From an uncultured Clostridia bacterium (lineage in GTDB: Bacteria; Bacillota; Clostridia; Oscillospirales; Acutalibacteraceae), in assembly GCA_944384995.1 (NCBI GenBank), contig CALWVN010000002.1:62001-126000 (forward strand): 64,000 nt of DNA, read 5' to 3'. The notes under the pieces are model-generated. The model made no database searches, was not told the origin of the DNA, and worked only from the letters and a program-made list of their open reading frames with translations. The position numbers and the translations under genes were made by a program. Shown in pieces: positions 26,408 to 34,887 of this stretch (positions within the stretch are counted from its first letter, which is position 1; the number at the start of each line of letters is the position of its first letter).

Positions 26408-28003
26408 ATGAACACTGCGAAAACCGATCTCCCGCGTGCCGCTGCCCCCGAAGAGGTGGGCGTCTATGCCGATGTTGCCGAGCAGTTTGTCGATTACATA
26501 CAGCGCGAGCAGCTGGAGTTTCACAGCCTGATGGTGCTGCGCCACGGCAAAGTCGCGGTCGAATGGTATAATGAGCCGTACGACGCGCATACCAAGCATA
26601 CCATGTACTCCGTCAGCAAAAGCTTCACCTCTACGGCGGTCGGCTTTGCCGTCAGCGAAGGGCTTGTACAGCTTACGGATAAGGTTGTGGACTTTTTCCC
26701 GGATTACCCGCCGAAAACGCCGAATCCTTACTTTGATAAGCTGACGGTGCGCACACTGTTGACTATGACCTCCGGCAAGCAGACCGACTTGATGGCAGAC
26801 AAGGGCAAGATCGACTGGATCGCTGATTTTATCAATTCTCCGTGGGTGTTTGAGCCGGGTACGGATTTCCTGTATGTTAACGAGAATATTTACATGCTCT
26901 GCGCGATTTTGCACCGCGTCACGGGGATGAGCGTGATCGAATATCTTACCCCGCGTCTGTTTGAGCCTCTGGGCATCGATGTCCCGTTTTGGGAGACCGA
27001 CCGCAACGGCGTTGAAGCCGGCGGCTGGGGTTTATATATTACGACTGAGGACCTAGCAAAATTCGCGGATTGCTACTTGCACGGCGGCAAATACCGCGGG
27101 CGGCAGGTCATCCCGGAGGAATGGGTAAAAGAAGCGACCGTTAACCAGCTCGGCGATGTCCGCCAGCCCGGCGAAGACGCAGACAGTAACGCCGGCTACG
27201 GTTACTGCTTTTGGATGAACGGCAGCGTCCCGAACTCCTATCGTGCGGACGGTATGTTCTCGCAGTTTGCGATCAATCTGCCCGATTACGACGCAAGCAT
27301 CATTACCACCGCAGCGGTTCCCAGCGAACCGCAGGCACGCGAGACGATCTGGAAATTTTTCCCTGCGGCGTTCATCAATGAAAACGCGGCGAAAGAGCCG
27401 CCCAAACCTGAAAGCACCTTGTTCACCCGCCCTGCCGTCTCACCGCATTCGCCGCTTGAGCCGAAGATCGAGGGTAGGACGATCAAAATGCGCCGCAAGA
27501 TATTGCTGAACCTCATCGGCTTCCCGATGAGCGTGCTGCCGCTTGCCGTGACCTTTATGATGTCCGATCGTGCGGGCAACATTGACCGCGTTTCTTTCCG
27601 TTTTAAGGAGCACGAGTGCAGCTTCAGCTGGAGCGAGGGCGATGAGCGCAACACCGTCGCCTGCGGCATGGATGGGCATTATCGCTACGGCACCTTGACG
27701 CTCGGGCACATCAAATTCAAGGTCTGTGCGAATGCCGAGTGGCTTGACGACTTCAATCTGAAGCTGTCCATCCGGCCGATCGAGACGATCGGCAAACGTG
27801 ACCTCAACTTCCTGTTTAAGCGCCGCGACCGCGTGACCATGACCCCGTCGTCTACGCCGTCCGTTTACAAGATCTGCGATACGCTGGTCGTCAACCTCGG
27901 CGACGTCATCAAAAACCCGATCATTTCTAAAGCGGCGCAGATTCTTATCCGCTTTGCACCGCCGCTGGCCGAGCCGAAGCACTACGGCAAATTCATCGAT
28001 TAA
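26408..28003 (+). CDS. Serine hydrolase, class C beta-lactamase family, with extra C-terminal domain
   Basis: This 531-residue protein has an N-terminal beta-lactamase/transpeptidase-like domain. The nucleophile motif SVSK lies near residue 73 in MYSVSKSFTSTAVG, and the YxN-like motif is YVNEN near 158. W-G-L-Y-I-T-TEDLAKFADC is also typical of the family. Residues from about 345 form a separate beta-rich domain of unknown role. There is no signal peptide, so it is probably a cytoplasmic esterase or peptidase rather than an antibiotic resistance enzyme. It stands alone with its own promoter. Confidence 0.85.
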   Translation: MNTAKTDLPRAAAPEEVGVYADVAEQFVDYIQREQLEFHSLMVLRHGKVAVEWYNEPYDAHTKHTMYSVSKSFTSTAVGFAVSEGLVQLTDKVVDFFPDYPPKTPNPYFDKLTVRTLLTMTSGKQTDLMADKGKIDWIADFINSPWVFEPGTDFLYVNENIYMLCAILHRVTGMSVIEYLTPRLFEPLGIDVPFWETDRNGVEAGGWGLYITTEDLAKFADCYLHGGKYRGRQVIPEEWVKEATVNQLGDVRQPGEDADSNAGYGYCFWMNGSVPNSYRADGMFSQFAINLPDYDASIITTAAVPSEPQARETIWKFFPAAFINENAAKEPPKPESTLFTRPAVSPHSPLEPKIEGRTIKMRRKILLNLIGFPMSVLPLAVTFMMSDRAGNIDRVSFRFKEHECSFSWSEGDERNTVACGMDGHYRYGTLTLGHIKFKVCANAEWLDDFNLKLSIRPIETIGKRDLNFLFKRRDRVTMTPSSTPSVYKICDTLVVNLGDVIKNPIISKAAQILIRFAPPLAEPKHYGKFID

Positions 28004-28011
28004 AATACAAC

Positions 28012-28055
28012 ATACGGAAAGCCCGCGCTCTGCATGGGGCGCGGGCTTTCCGTAT
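28012..28055 (+). promoter_or_regulatory. 17-bp perfect hairpin in front of hflX
   Basis: ATACGGAAAGCCCGCGC (28012-28028) pairs perfectly with 28039-28055 around a 10-nt loop. No U-run follows (CAAATG), so it is not a textbook terminator. It ends 20 bp before the hflX start and may be a factor-dependent terminator, attenuator or mRNA-stabilising element. Confidence 0.55.
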
Positions 28056-28074
28056 CAAATGCAAGAGGGTCCTT

Positions 28075-29322
28075 ATGGTGCTGCATACACTTGAAAATGC
28101 TCCCGAACGCACGCTGCTCGTCGGCGTGGACACGGGCGAATACGATTGCGAGGCGTCGCTTACGGAACTTGAAGCGCTCGCAAAAACCGCCGGTGCCGAA
28201 GTTGTGGGCGTCGTTTCGCAAAAGCTCGAAGCCCCGAGCCCTGCCACGTATATCGGCAGCGGAAAGCTCGGGGAGATCCGTGCTTTTTGCACGGACAACG
28301 ACGTGGAGCTGCTCATCGCCGACGGCGAGCTGTCACCGGCACAGCAAAGGAATCTTGAAAGAGAGACAAAAACACGTGTGATTGACCGCACAACGCTGAT
28401 TTTGGATATTTTTGCGCAGCATGCACGCAGCCGCGAGGGCAAAATCCAAGTGGAACTCGCGCAGCTGCAATACCGTCTGCCGCGTCTTGCGGGGCAGGGG
28501 AAGAGCCTTTCAAGACTCGGCGGCGGCATCGGCACGCGCGGCCCGGGCGAAAGCAAGCTCGAGAGTGACCGTCGCCATATCCACCGCCGCATCCAGAGTT
28601 TGCGCGCGCAGCTTTCGCAGATCGAAAAACGCCGCAGCGCTTACCGGAACCGCCGAAAAAAGGACGGCGTGCAGACCGTGGTGCTTATGGGCTACACGAA
28701 TGCGGGCAAATCGACCTTAATGAATGCACTGACCAATGCGGGCGTGCTCGCCGAGGACAAGCTGTTTGCCACGCTTGACCCGACTGCCCGCCGCCTGACG
28801 CTGCCAAGCGGAATCTCGGTGCTGCTCATTGATACCGTCGGCCTTGTGCGCCGCCTGCCGCACAAACTTGTGGAGGCGTTCCACTCGACCTTGGAGGAAG
28901 CGGTGGATGCAGACCTCATTCTCAATGTCTGCGACGTGTCCGACGCAGCGGTCGAGGAGCACGGCGAGGTGACGGCGAAGCTGCTTCATGAACTCGGCTG
29001 CGCCGGGACACCGGTGCTGCACGTGCTCAACAAGTGCGACACGCCGCATCCGAATTTTCTCCCCGTGCCGAGCCATGACACAGTCTGCATCAGCGCGCGC
29101 ACGGGCGAGGGGCTTGATCGGCTTTTGCAGGCAGTTGAACAGCGCTTACGGCAAAAAAGCGCGCATGCCGTTTTGTGCCTGCCATTTGACAAGGTGGGGA
29201 TACTCGCCGAGGTGCGCCGCCGCGGGCGGGTACTTTCGGAAGAATACCTGCCCGACGGTGTGCGTGCTGAAGTCATTACTGATACGTTGCTGCTTGATAC
29301 GCTGCAAGCCTATATCGAATAG
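28075..29322 (+). CDS. hflX: GTPase HflX
   Basis: This 415-residue ribosome-associated GTPase splits stalled or stress-inactivated ribosomes. The HflX domain (residues 1-185) includes QLQYRLPRLAGQGKSLSRLGGGIGTRGPGE. The G domain follows with G1 GYTNAGKST near 207, G3 DTVGLVRRLP near 257 and G4 NKCD near 320. Length and motif order are standard. A 17-bp hairpin precedes the ribosome binding site. Confidence 0.95.
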   Translation: MVLHTLENAPERTLLVGVDTGEYDCEASLTELEALAKTAGAEVVGVVSQKLEAPSPATYIGSGKLGEIRAFCTDNDVELLIADGELSPAQQRNLERETKTRVIDRTTLILDIFAQHARSREGKIQVELAQLQYRLPRLAGQGKSLSRLGGGIGTRGPGESKLESDRRHIHRRIQSLRAQLSQIEKRRSAYRNRRKKDGVQTVVLMGYTNAGKSTLMNALTNAGVLAEDKLFATLDPTARRLTLPSGISVLLIDTVGLVRRLPHKLVEAFHSTLEEAVDADLILNVCDVSDAAVEEHGEVTAKLLHELGCAGTPVLHVLNKCDTPHPNFLPVPSHDTVCISARTGEGLDRLLQAVEQRLRQKSAHAVLCLPFDKVGILAEVRRRGRVLSEEYLPDGVRAEVITDTLLLDTLQAYIE

Positions 29323-29352
29323 AACAGAATACGGCATATAAAACGACAGAGT

Positions 29353-29383
29353 GCCCCGACCAATTCGGTCGGGGCGCTTTTTT
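29353..29383 (+). terminator. Intrinsic terminator after hflX
   Basis: A 9-bp stem (GCCCCGACC with GGTCGGGGC) is followed by GCTTTTTT. Confidence 0.9.
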
Positions 29384-29477
29384 CTGCTTTCCCTAATACT
29401 TTTGCTTCCGCATTGCGACAAATTTTTTACCGTTTGCTTGCTACAATACAAGCCGGTCCCGAAAAGGAGGAATCGAT

Positions 29478-29825
29478 ATGCACACACGCATTGAGACGGA
29501 CGGACGGGTCATGACAGTCTATCTCGAAGGCGAGCTTGACCACCACAACGCGCCCGCCGCACGCGAAAAAATCGACGAATTCGCCGTTGGCTTTCACCCG
29601 GAGCATACCATTTTGGATTTCGGCGGTGTCACGTTTATGGACAGCTCCGGTATTGGGCTTGTCATGGGGCGCTACAAGCTGCTCATACAGTTTTCCTGCA
29701 CGCTGGAGATCCGTAATCTCTCCGCGCACGCCTATAAAGTGATGCGCCTGGCGGGGCTCGACCGGATCGCCGCGCTTTCCCGCGCAGACAAAAAGGAGGC
29801 AGAAAAGCATGAGACCCATCAATGA
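29478..29825 (+). CDS. spoIIAA: Anti-sigma F factor antagonist SpoIIAA
   Basis: This 115-residue STAS-domain protein, when unphosphorylated, releases sigma-F from SpoIIAB. The phosphorylatable serine is in TFMDSSGIGLVMGRYK near residue 57, and LEGELDHHNAPAARE is the typical N-terminal segment. AAAAGGAGG precedes the ATG. The stop overlaps the spoIIAB start by 17 bp. No clear sigma-H promoter was recognised in the 95 bp after the hflX terminator. Confidence 0.95.
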   Translation: MHTRIETDGRVMTVYLEGELDHHNAPAAREKIDEFAVGFHPEHTILDFGGVTFMDSSGIGLVMGRYKLLIQFSCTLEIRNLSAHAYKVMRLAGLDRIAALSRADKKEAEKHETHQ

Positions 29826-30255
29826 GATGCGGCTGCAGATCGAGAGCCGTTCTGTCAATGAAGCCTACGCGCGTGTGGCGGTCGCCGCCTTCGCCGCTGC
29901 GCTTGATCCGACGCTCGAAGAGGTCAACGACATCAAAACGGCGGTCAGCGAGGCGGTGACAAACTGCATCGTGCACGCGTACCCGAACGAGGTTGGGAAA
30001 ATCTACATACAGGTGCGCCTGTTTGACCGCGGCCGCATGGAGATCCGCATCCGTGACCGCGGCTGCGGTATCGCAGACGTGAAAAAGGCGCGCGAACCGC
30101 TGTTCACGACGCGCGGCGGCGACCGTTCGGGGTTGGGCTTTTCCGTTATGGAAAGCTTCTGCGACAAGGTGCGTGTGCGCTCCGCCGTTGGAAAAGGCAC
30201 GACTGTAACGCTCGTGAAGCTGCTGCGCGGCAGAGAGGCAAGTCTTGAACCGTGA
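29809..30255 (+). CDS. spoIIAB: Anti-sigma F factor/serine kinase SpoIIAB
   Basis: This 148-residue GHKL-family kinase binds sigma-F and phosphorylates SpoIIAA in the forespore switch. The ATP-binding N box is AVSEAVTNCIVHAYPNE (about residue 45). The G1 box is RDRGCGIADVKKAREPLFTT (about 83), and GLGFSVMESFCDKV follows. The gene order spoIIAA-spoIIAB-sigF, with overlapping ends, is the standard spoIIA operon. Confidence 0.96.
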   Translation: MRPINEMRLQIESRSVNEAYARVAVAAFAAALDPTLEEVNDIKTAVSEAVTNCIVHAYPNEVGKIYIQVRLFDRGRMEIRIRDRGCGIADVKKAREPLFTTRGGDRSGLGFSVMESFCDKVRVRSAVGKGTTVTLVKLLRGREASLEP

Positions 30256-30898
30256 CCGATTGATTGCCGAAAATTTAGGACTCGTGCATGCCTGCGCGAA
30301 CCGCTTTCGCGGAAAGGGCGTGGAATATGACGATCTGTTTTCGGCAGGCTGCCTGGGTCTTGTCAAAGCGGCGGACGGCTTTCGCGCGGAATTGGGCTTT
30401 GCGTTTTCGACCTATGCCGTCCCGGCGATCTTAGGCGAGATCAAACGCCTGTTTCGCGACGGCGGCAGCGTGAAGATCAGCCGCGCTTTGAAAGAGCGTG
30501 CCCGTACCGCCGCACGTGTGCGGGACGAGATGACGGCGTCGCTCGGGCGCGAGCCGCGTCTTTGTGAGCTTGCCGAAAAGATGGGCGTTTCGGAATATGA
30601 GATGACCGAGCTTTTGGGTCTTTCCCAGCCGACCGTTTCCTTAACGGCGGCGGATGAGGACGGCGAACGGCAAATGGATATCCCTGTGGAATCGGGCGAG
30701 GATGAAATCCAAAACGCGCTGGCGCTGCGCGAGGTGCTTGAAACACTGCCTGAAGCGGATCGGAAACTCATTGAATTACGCTATTTTCAAGGATTAACAC
30801 AGGTCAAGACCGCCGAAGCTCTGGGGCTTTCGCAGGTGCAGGTCTCGCGGCGCGAACGCGGCATACTGCTCGAAATGCGCAAACGCCTGACCGGATAA
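30245..30898 (+). CDS. sigF: RNA polymerase sporulation sigma factor SigF
   Basis: This 217-residue first forespore-specific sigma factor has region 2 (DDLFSAGCLGLVKAADGF, FSTYAVPAILGEIKRLFRD), region 3 and region 4 (TQVKTAEALGLSQVQVSRRERGI). It starts at TTG 30245, 11 bp before the spoIIAB stop, so translation is coupled. It is shorter than Bacillus SigF by some N-terminal residues. A terminator follows immediately, so spoVA is not part of this operon here. Confidence 0.95.
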   Translation: MNRDRLIAENLGLVHACANRFRGKGVEYDDLFSAGCLGLVKAADGFRAELGFAFSTYAVPAILGEIKRLFRDGGSVKISRALKERARTAARVRDEMTASLGREPRLCELAEKMGVSEYEMTELLGLSQPTVSLTAADEDGERQMDIPVESGEDEIQNALALREVLETLPEADRKLIELRYFQGLTQVKTAEALGLSQVQVSRRERGILLEMRKRLTG

Positions 30899-30928
30899 AA
30901 GCCGCCCTCCGAACGGAAGGCGGCTTTT
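30897..30928 (+). terminator. Terminator of the spoIIA operon
   Basis: AAAAGCCGCCCTCC and GGAAGGCGGCTTTT pair around GAAC (one internal mismatch), starting at the sigF stop codon and ending in TTTT. It may also serve the convergent glucosidase gene. Confidence 0.85.
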
Positions 30929-30949
30929 GTATCGAAATTCGGATATAAG

Positions 30950-32608
30950 TTAAGCCTCTGTGTGCCACACCGCACAGGCGCAGGGTGCAAGCTGCAAAAC
31001 TTCACCGAGCACAGGCGGTGTATCGGTATTGCACAGCAGCAGCTGTGCATTGTCCCTTAAAAATTCAGCCGGGACGGAAAAGCGCACCGCTTTCGGAGAA
31101 AGGCTGCACACGACGAGCAGCTGCTTTCTGCCGAGCCTGCGCGCAAATGCAAATACATTCTTATCTTTTTTGCCGATCGGCAGGACTTCTCCGTCGCGCA
31201 CGATGTCGGCATATGCCTTGCGCAGGGAAATTGCCGCTTTATAAAAATGAAAAACGGATTGTTGCTCCTTCAGCTGGTCGGCAGCGTTGATCTGTTTATA
31301 ATTTTCGTTGACCTTCATCCACGGCGTGCCGCTTGTGAAGCCGGCGTTCGGCGCGTCGCTCCACTGCATCGGCGTGCGGGCATGATCGCGGGCGTATCGC
31401 TGTAAATACCGTTCGGCAAAATACGCGGCGATTCTGCCGAAGGGCTTACGGCGTGCGTCGGCAAGCTGATTGACCGATTGAATGTCGCGGTAATCCGCCT
31501 TGGAAAACGCACAGTTGGTCATGCCCAGCTCCTGCCCTTGATAAAGGAAAGGTGTTCCCTTTTGGAACAGCAGCGAAACGGCAAGGCTTTTTGCCGCTGC
31601 GGCACGGTGCTCGCCGGCGGGCGCGAAGCGCGGCATACTGCGGGGCTGATCGTGATTCTCATAGTACAGTGCGCCCCAGCAGTTTTCCGGCAGCGTCTGC
31701 CAACGGAACAGGATATCCTTGAAGCGGCGAAGGGGCATGGATCTTTGGTCGCGTGCAAACATGGTGCGCACATCTGTGTGCTCAAAATGAAACAGCATGT
31801 CCAAAAGCCCTGCGTCCTCGCGCGTGATCTCGCATGCACGCCGAAAATCGATCCCCGCCGCCTCGCCGACGATCAGGGTATCAAAGCGGGCAAAGGCGCG
31901 CTCGGACAGCTCGTGTATATAGGCTTTCCAGTGCGGACCGACCACGACATCCTTTTGCGCGGCATGATATAGGTCGTCAGGCTTGGAAATATAGGTAATC
32001 ACATCGCAACGGAAGCCGTCCACACCCTTTTGCAGCCAAAAGTTGCAGATGTCCGCCACTTCGGCGCGCACCTTTGGATTGTCCCAATTCAGATCGGGCT
32101 GCTTTTTGCTGAATAGGTGCAAATAGAACTGCCCGGTCGTCTCGTCATATTCCCATGCCGACCCGCCGAAGCAGGCGCGCCAGCGGTTGGGCGGATCTTT
32201 TTTGTCGGGGCCTGTACCGTCGCGCCAAATATAATAGTCGCGGTACGGGTTCGTTTTGTCCTTTCGGCTCTCCCGGAACCACGGGTGCTCGTCCGAGGTG
32301 TGGTTGACGACCAGATCCATCAGCACACGGATGCCGCGGCTGTGGAACGCCGCAAGCATCCGTTCAAAATCCTGCATAGTGCCGAATTCATCCATGATGT
32401 CGCGGTAATCGCTGATGTCATAGCCGTTGTCGTCATTTGGAGACTTATAGCAGGGCGAAAGCCAAACGGCATCCACACCGAGTTCTTTTAAGTAATCGAC
32501 CTTTTGCAGGATGCCGGGCAGATCGCCGATGCCGTCGCCGTCGGAATCCATAAAGCTGCGCGGATAAATCTGATAGACCACCGCGTTCTTGTACCATCTT
32601 GTTTTCAT
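30950..32608 (-). CDS. Alpha-glucosidase, GH13 family (oligo-1,6-glucosidase-like)
   Basis: This 552-residue cytoplasmic GH13 enzyme opens with WYKNAVVYQIYPRSFMDSDGDGIGDL. The conserved regions are DLVVNHTSDEHPWF (region I), GFRCDVI with the nucleophile Asp (region II), LIVGEA with the acid/base Glu (region III) and YENHDQPR (region IV). The DSDGDGIGDL calcium loop is present. It probably hydrolyses isomaltose or related alpha-glucosides. No transporter or regulator is adjacent. Confidence 0.92.
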   Translation of the reverse strand: MKTRWYKNAVVYQIYPRSFMDSDGDGIGDLPGILQKVDYLKELGVDAVWLSPCYKSPNDDNGYDISDYRDIMDEFGTMQDFERMLAAFHSRGIRVLMDLVVNHTSDEHPWFRESRKDKTNPYRDYYIWRDGTGPDKKDPPNRWRACFGGSAWEYDETTGQFYLHLFSKKQPDLNWDNPKVRAEVADICNFWLQKGVDGFRCDVITYISKPDDLYHAAQKDVVVGPHWKAYIHELSERAFARFDTLIVGEAAGIDFRRACEITREDAGLLDMLFHFEHTDVRTMFARDQRSMPLRRFKDILFRWQTLPENCWGALYYENHDQPRSMPRFAPAGEHRAAAAKSLAVSLLFQKGTPFLYQGQELGMTNCAFSKADYRDIQSVNQLADARRKPFGRIAAYFAERYLQRYARDHARTPMQWSDAPNAGFTSGTPWMKVNENYKQINAADQLKEQQSVFHFYKAAISLRKAYADIVRDGEVLPIGKKDKNVFAFARRLGRKQLLVVCSLSPKAVRFSVPAEFLRDNAQLLLCNTDTPPVLGEVLQLAPCACAVWHTEA

Positions 32609-32653
32609 AAAGACTCCTTTATAAAAAGTATGAGCCCACCTGTGCGATGTGTC

Positions 32654-32682
32654 TTGCGGGCAGATGCCGTTTATGCTACAAT
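32654..32682 (+). promoter_or_regulatory. Promoter of GNAT gene
   Basis: TTGCGG (32654-32659), a 17-bp spacer and TACAAT (32677-32682), 27 bp before the ATG. Confidence 0.55.
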
Positions 32683-32709
32683 GCAGAAAACGGAGAGAGG
32701 AGCGCTTTT

Positions 32710-33273
32710 ATGCAGATCCGCATCCGTCCGCTTTGTGAAACGGACATCCCTGCCGTCGAGCACGTCTGCCTTGCGACCGCTGCCCCTGCCCGGCGCAAGA
32801 ACACACGCGAGCAGGAGAATACACTGCTGCTTTACAACCGCTGCTACACGCGCACCGAACGGGATTTCTGCTTTGTCGCAGCGGATGAAACAGACTGCGC
32901 CAGAGGGTATATCCTTTGTGCACCCGATCTTGCGCGCTACCGCGCGGCGTTTGCAGAAAGGGAGCTGAAAGAGATCAGAAAACTCGGGCTGTACCGCGCC
33001 CTAAACGCGCGCGGTACGTTTAAGCTGCAAGCCCCGTTTGCAAAGGCATATCCCGCGCATCTGCACATTGATCTGCTGCCTGAGATCCAAAACCGAGGGA
33101 TCGGGTCACAGCTTATGCAAGCGCTCAAAGAAAAGCTCATCGAAAGCGGCGTGCCCGGTGTGTTTCTATGCGTGTCGTCCGACAATACACGTGCCGTCGC
33201 TTTTTACAAAAAACACGGATTTACCGTGCTGCGCACGCTCCCCGGCGGCTTATGCATGGGCTGTAAGCTGTAA
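32710..33273 (+). CDS. GNAT family N-acetyltransferase
   Basis: This 187-residue protein has the acetyl-CoA-binding motif IQNRGIGSQLMQ (about residue 130) and the C-terminal NTRAVAFYKKHGFTVL signature of GNAT enzymes. The N-terminal region resembles acetyltransferases of the O-GlcNAcase-linked type, but the substrate is unknown. ATG 32710 has GGAGAGAGG upstream. It is convergent with the Pr6Pr-like membrane gene, with 12 bp between stops. Confidence 0.87.
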   Translation: MQIRIRPLCETDIPAVEHVCLATAAPARRKNTREQENTLLLYNRCYTRTERDFCFVAADETDCARGYILCAPDLARYRAAFAERELKEIRKLGLYRALNARGTFKLQAPFAKAYPAHLHIDLLPEIQNRGIGSQLMQALKEKLIESGVPGVFLCVSSDNTRAVAFYKKHGFTVLRTLPGGLCMGCKL

Positions 33274-33285
33274 AAGGGGATACTG

Positions 33286-33966
33286 CTACCGTGCTCCCTT
33301 GCGCGTCCTGCCCAGCAGCCGGTCTAGCACAAAGGAAAGATAGCCCAGCGCGGTGAACACGACCGTGATCGCAAAGACCATCAAAAGCACACGGCTCCAG
33401 CCGTAAGCATCCACATCTAAGAACGGATACGGGAAACGGCTTTGCCCGCCGTAGCCCGTAAAGGTCGCGGTACTGACCTCGGCGCGGATCAGGATGAATA
33501 CAAAATATGCAAAGGGAAGCGCCAGCCACGCCAACGGGTGCAGGGGTTTATAGTTGCCTTTTGGGAAAAACAGGAAATAGTCGAGCACAACGCCGATGGG
33601 CACGACATAGTGTACCAGTGTGTTGCCGATCAGCAGGGTCTGCGAGACTGCGCCGACGCTCGCTTCCATCACACCCGTGAGCATGAAATGGTATACAAGC
33701 CCCGTCACCGTGATGCACATGGTAACGGCGCCTTTTATCAGCGCGTTTTCCCGTGCCGGCTGTACGATGACGAGAAAGGCAAAATACAAAAAGCAGACGA
33801 GGTTGCTTAACACCGTGTAATAGCACAGCAGCATTTTTGCACCACCCAAGGACCCTACGCCCACGAATTCCAAAATCAGCCCCGCCTCACAGACAAGCAG
33901 GAACAGCAGACGGTAAATTTGTTTTACGTGCTTGTTTTTGATATACATACTTTGTACACGCGGCAC
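33286..33966 (-). CDS. Pr6Pr family membrane protein
   Basis: This is a protein of about 226 residues with six predicted transmembrane helices. YYTVLSNLVCFLYF, NTLVHYVVPIGVVLDYFLF and then the YPFLDVDAYGW segment match the Pr6Pr (FAR-17a/AIG1-like) family. The family may act on lipids, but no reaction is known for bacterial members. The start is uncertain: GTG 33966 has AAAGGAG 13 bp upstream, while ATG 33948 has no good site. Confidence 0.75.
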   Translation of the reverse strand: MPRVQSMYIKNKHVKQIYRLLFLLVCEAGLILEFVGVGSLGGAKMLLCYYTVLSNLVCFLYFAFLVIVQPARENALIKGAVTMCITVTGLVYHFMLTGVMEASVGAVSQTLLIGNTLVHYVVPIGVVLDYFLFFPKGNYKPLHPLAWLALPFAYFVFILIRAEVSTATFTGYGGQSRFPYPFLDVDAYGWSRVLLMVFAITVVFTALGYLSFVLDRLLGRTRKGAR

Positions 33967-34004
33967 AGCGCGCCGCAAACTCCTTTTATTTGTTTTGCTT
34001 GTCC

Positions 34005-34033
34005 ATTGTAGCATTTTTCTTTGCAAGATTCAA
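34005..34033 (-). promoter_or_regulatory. Promoter of the Pr6Pr-like gene
   Basis: Minus-strand TTGAAT (34028-34033), a 17-bp spacer and TACAAT (34005-34010). It is divergent from the rubrerythrin promoter 17 bp away. Confidence 0.55.
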
Positions 34034-34049
34034 TTTTTTCAGCGAAAGC

Positions 34050-34078
34050 TTGAAAAAATTTCCTATATATCCTATAAT
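34050..34078 (+). promoter_or_regulatory. Promoter of rubrerythrin-rubredoxin
   Basis: TTGAAA (34050-34055), a 17-bp AT-rich spacer and consensus TATAAT (34073-34078), 57 bp before the start codon. No PerR-box palindrome was identified by eye. Confidence 0.7.
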
Positions 34079-34135
34079 TACCTTGCAGCAAGAACTGCAA
34101 ATGGGAAAAAATGATAAACGGAAAGGGTGATTTGC

Positions 34136-34675
34136 ATGGCTGAATTGAAAGGCTCCAAGACCGAAAAGAACCTGCTGGCGGCATTTGCGGGCGAATCGCA
34201 GGCGCACACGAAATATCTGTATTATGCGTCCAAGGCAAAAAAGGACGGGTATGTACAGATCGGCGCGCTGTTTGAAGAAACCGCGAAGAACGAAAAAGAG
34301 CACGCAAAGATCTGGTTCAAGCTGCTCAACGGCGGTATGCCCTCCACGCCCGAAAACCTGAAGGACGCGGCGGCGGGCGAAAATTACGAATGGACCGATA
34401 TGTACGCGGGCTTTGCCGAAACGGCACGGGAAGAAGGCTTTGACCACATTGCCGAGCTGTTCGACGGCGTTGCCGCGATCGAAAAGGAGCACGAGGAGCG
34501 CTACAGAAAGCTGCTTGCCAACATTGAAGGCGGGCTGGTATTCTCTCGCGACGGCGATATGGTCTGGCAGTGCATGAACTGCGGCCACATCGTCATCGGC
34601 AAAAAAGCGCCCGAGGTCTGCCCGGTGTGCGCGCATCCGCAGTCTTATTTCTGCCTGCGTGCGGAAAACTATTGA
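34136..34675 (+). CDS. rbr: Rubrerythrin
   Basis: This 179-residue non-haem diiron peroxidase protects anaerobes against hydrogen peroxide. The ferritin-like four-helix part shows [25 protein letters not shown] and [13 protein letters not shown], carrying the diiron ligands. The C-terminal rubredoxin-like domain has CMNCG and CPVCAHP. ATG 34136 is preferred over an in-frame TTG 9 bp earlier because of a GAAAGGGTGA ribosome binding site. A small rubredoxin follows after 29 bp, probably as electron donor. Confidence 0.96.
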   Translation: MAELKGSKTEKNLLAAFAGESQAHTKYLYYASKAKKDGYVQIGALFEETAKNEKEHAKIWFKLLNGGMPSTPENLKDAAAGENYEWTDMYAGFAETAREEGFDHIAELFDGVAAIEKEHEERYRKLLANIEGGLVFSRDGDMVWQCMNCGHIVIGKKAPEVCPVCAHPQSYFCLRAENY

Positions 34676-34704
34676 TCTCTGTATCGTCTGAAAGGAATTG
34701 AATC

Positions 34705-34824
34705 ATGGCAAAATATGTATGCACCGTTTGCGGTTATGTGTATGAGGGCGACGAGCTGCCCGAGGATTTCGTCTGCCCGCTGTGCGGCGTAGGCGCCGAC
34801 CAGTTTGAAAAAGAAGAAGACTGA
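34705..34824 (+). CDS. Short rubredoxin-like protein
   Basis: A 39-residue frame with an AAAGGAATTG ribosome binding site encodes one rubredoxin fold: [12 protein letters not shown], then [14 protein letters not shown]. The two CxxC pairs bind a single iron. It is about 13 residues shorter than ordinary rubredoxins because the loop between the Cys pairs is cut down. It follows rubrerythrin directly and is probably its redox partner. Confidence 0.85.
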   Translation: MAKYVCTVCGYVYEGDELPEDFVCPLCGVGADQFEKEED

Positions 34825-34841
34825 AAAACGGCAATAAAAGC

Positions 34842-34872
34842 GCCCCCTGCCGCGTTGTACGCGGCAGGGGGC
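34842..34872. terminator. Bidirectional terminator between rubredoxin and lipoprotein genes
   Basis: A 14-bp perfect stem (GCCCCCTGCCGCGT with its complement, loop TGT) with AAAA before and ATATTTTG after can end transcripts from both sides. Confidence 0.85.
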
Positions 34873-34887
34873 ATATTTTGCTTTCTT

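Noticed and set aside
26408..28003. Antibiotic-resistance beta-lactamase
   Set aside because: Only the general SxxK/YxN fold is present. It has no signal peptide and a large extra domain, and class C-like esterases are far more common.
29384..29477. Sigma-H promoter expected before spoIIAA
   Set aside because: No AGGA(A/T)(A/T) plus GAAT pair at the right spacing was found. TACAAT near 29442 lacks a convincing -35, so no promoter is annotated.
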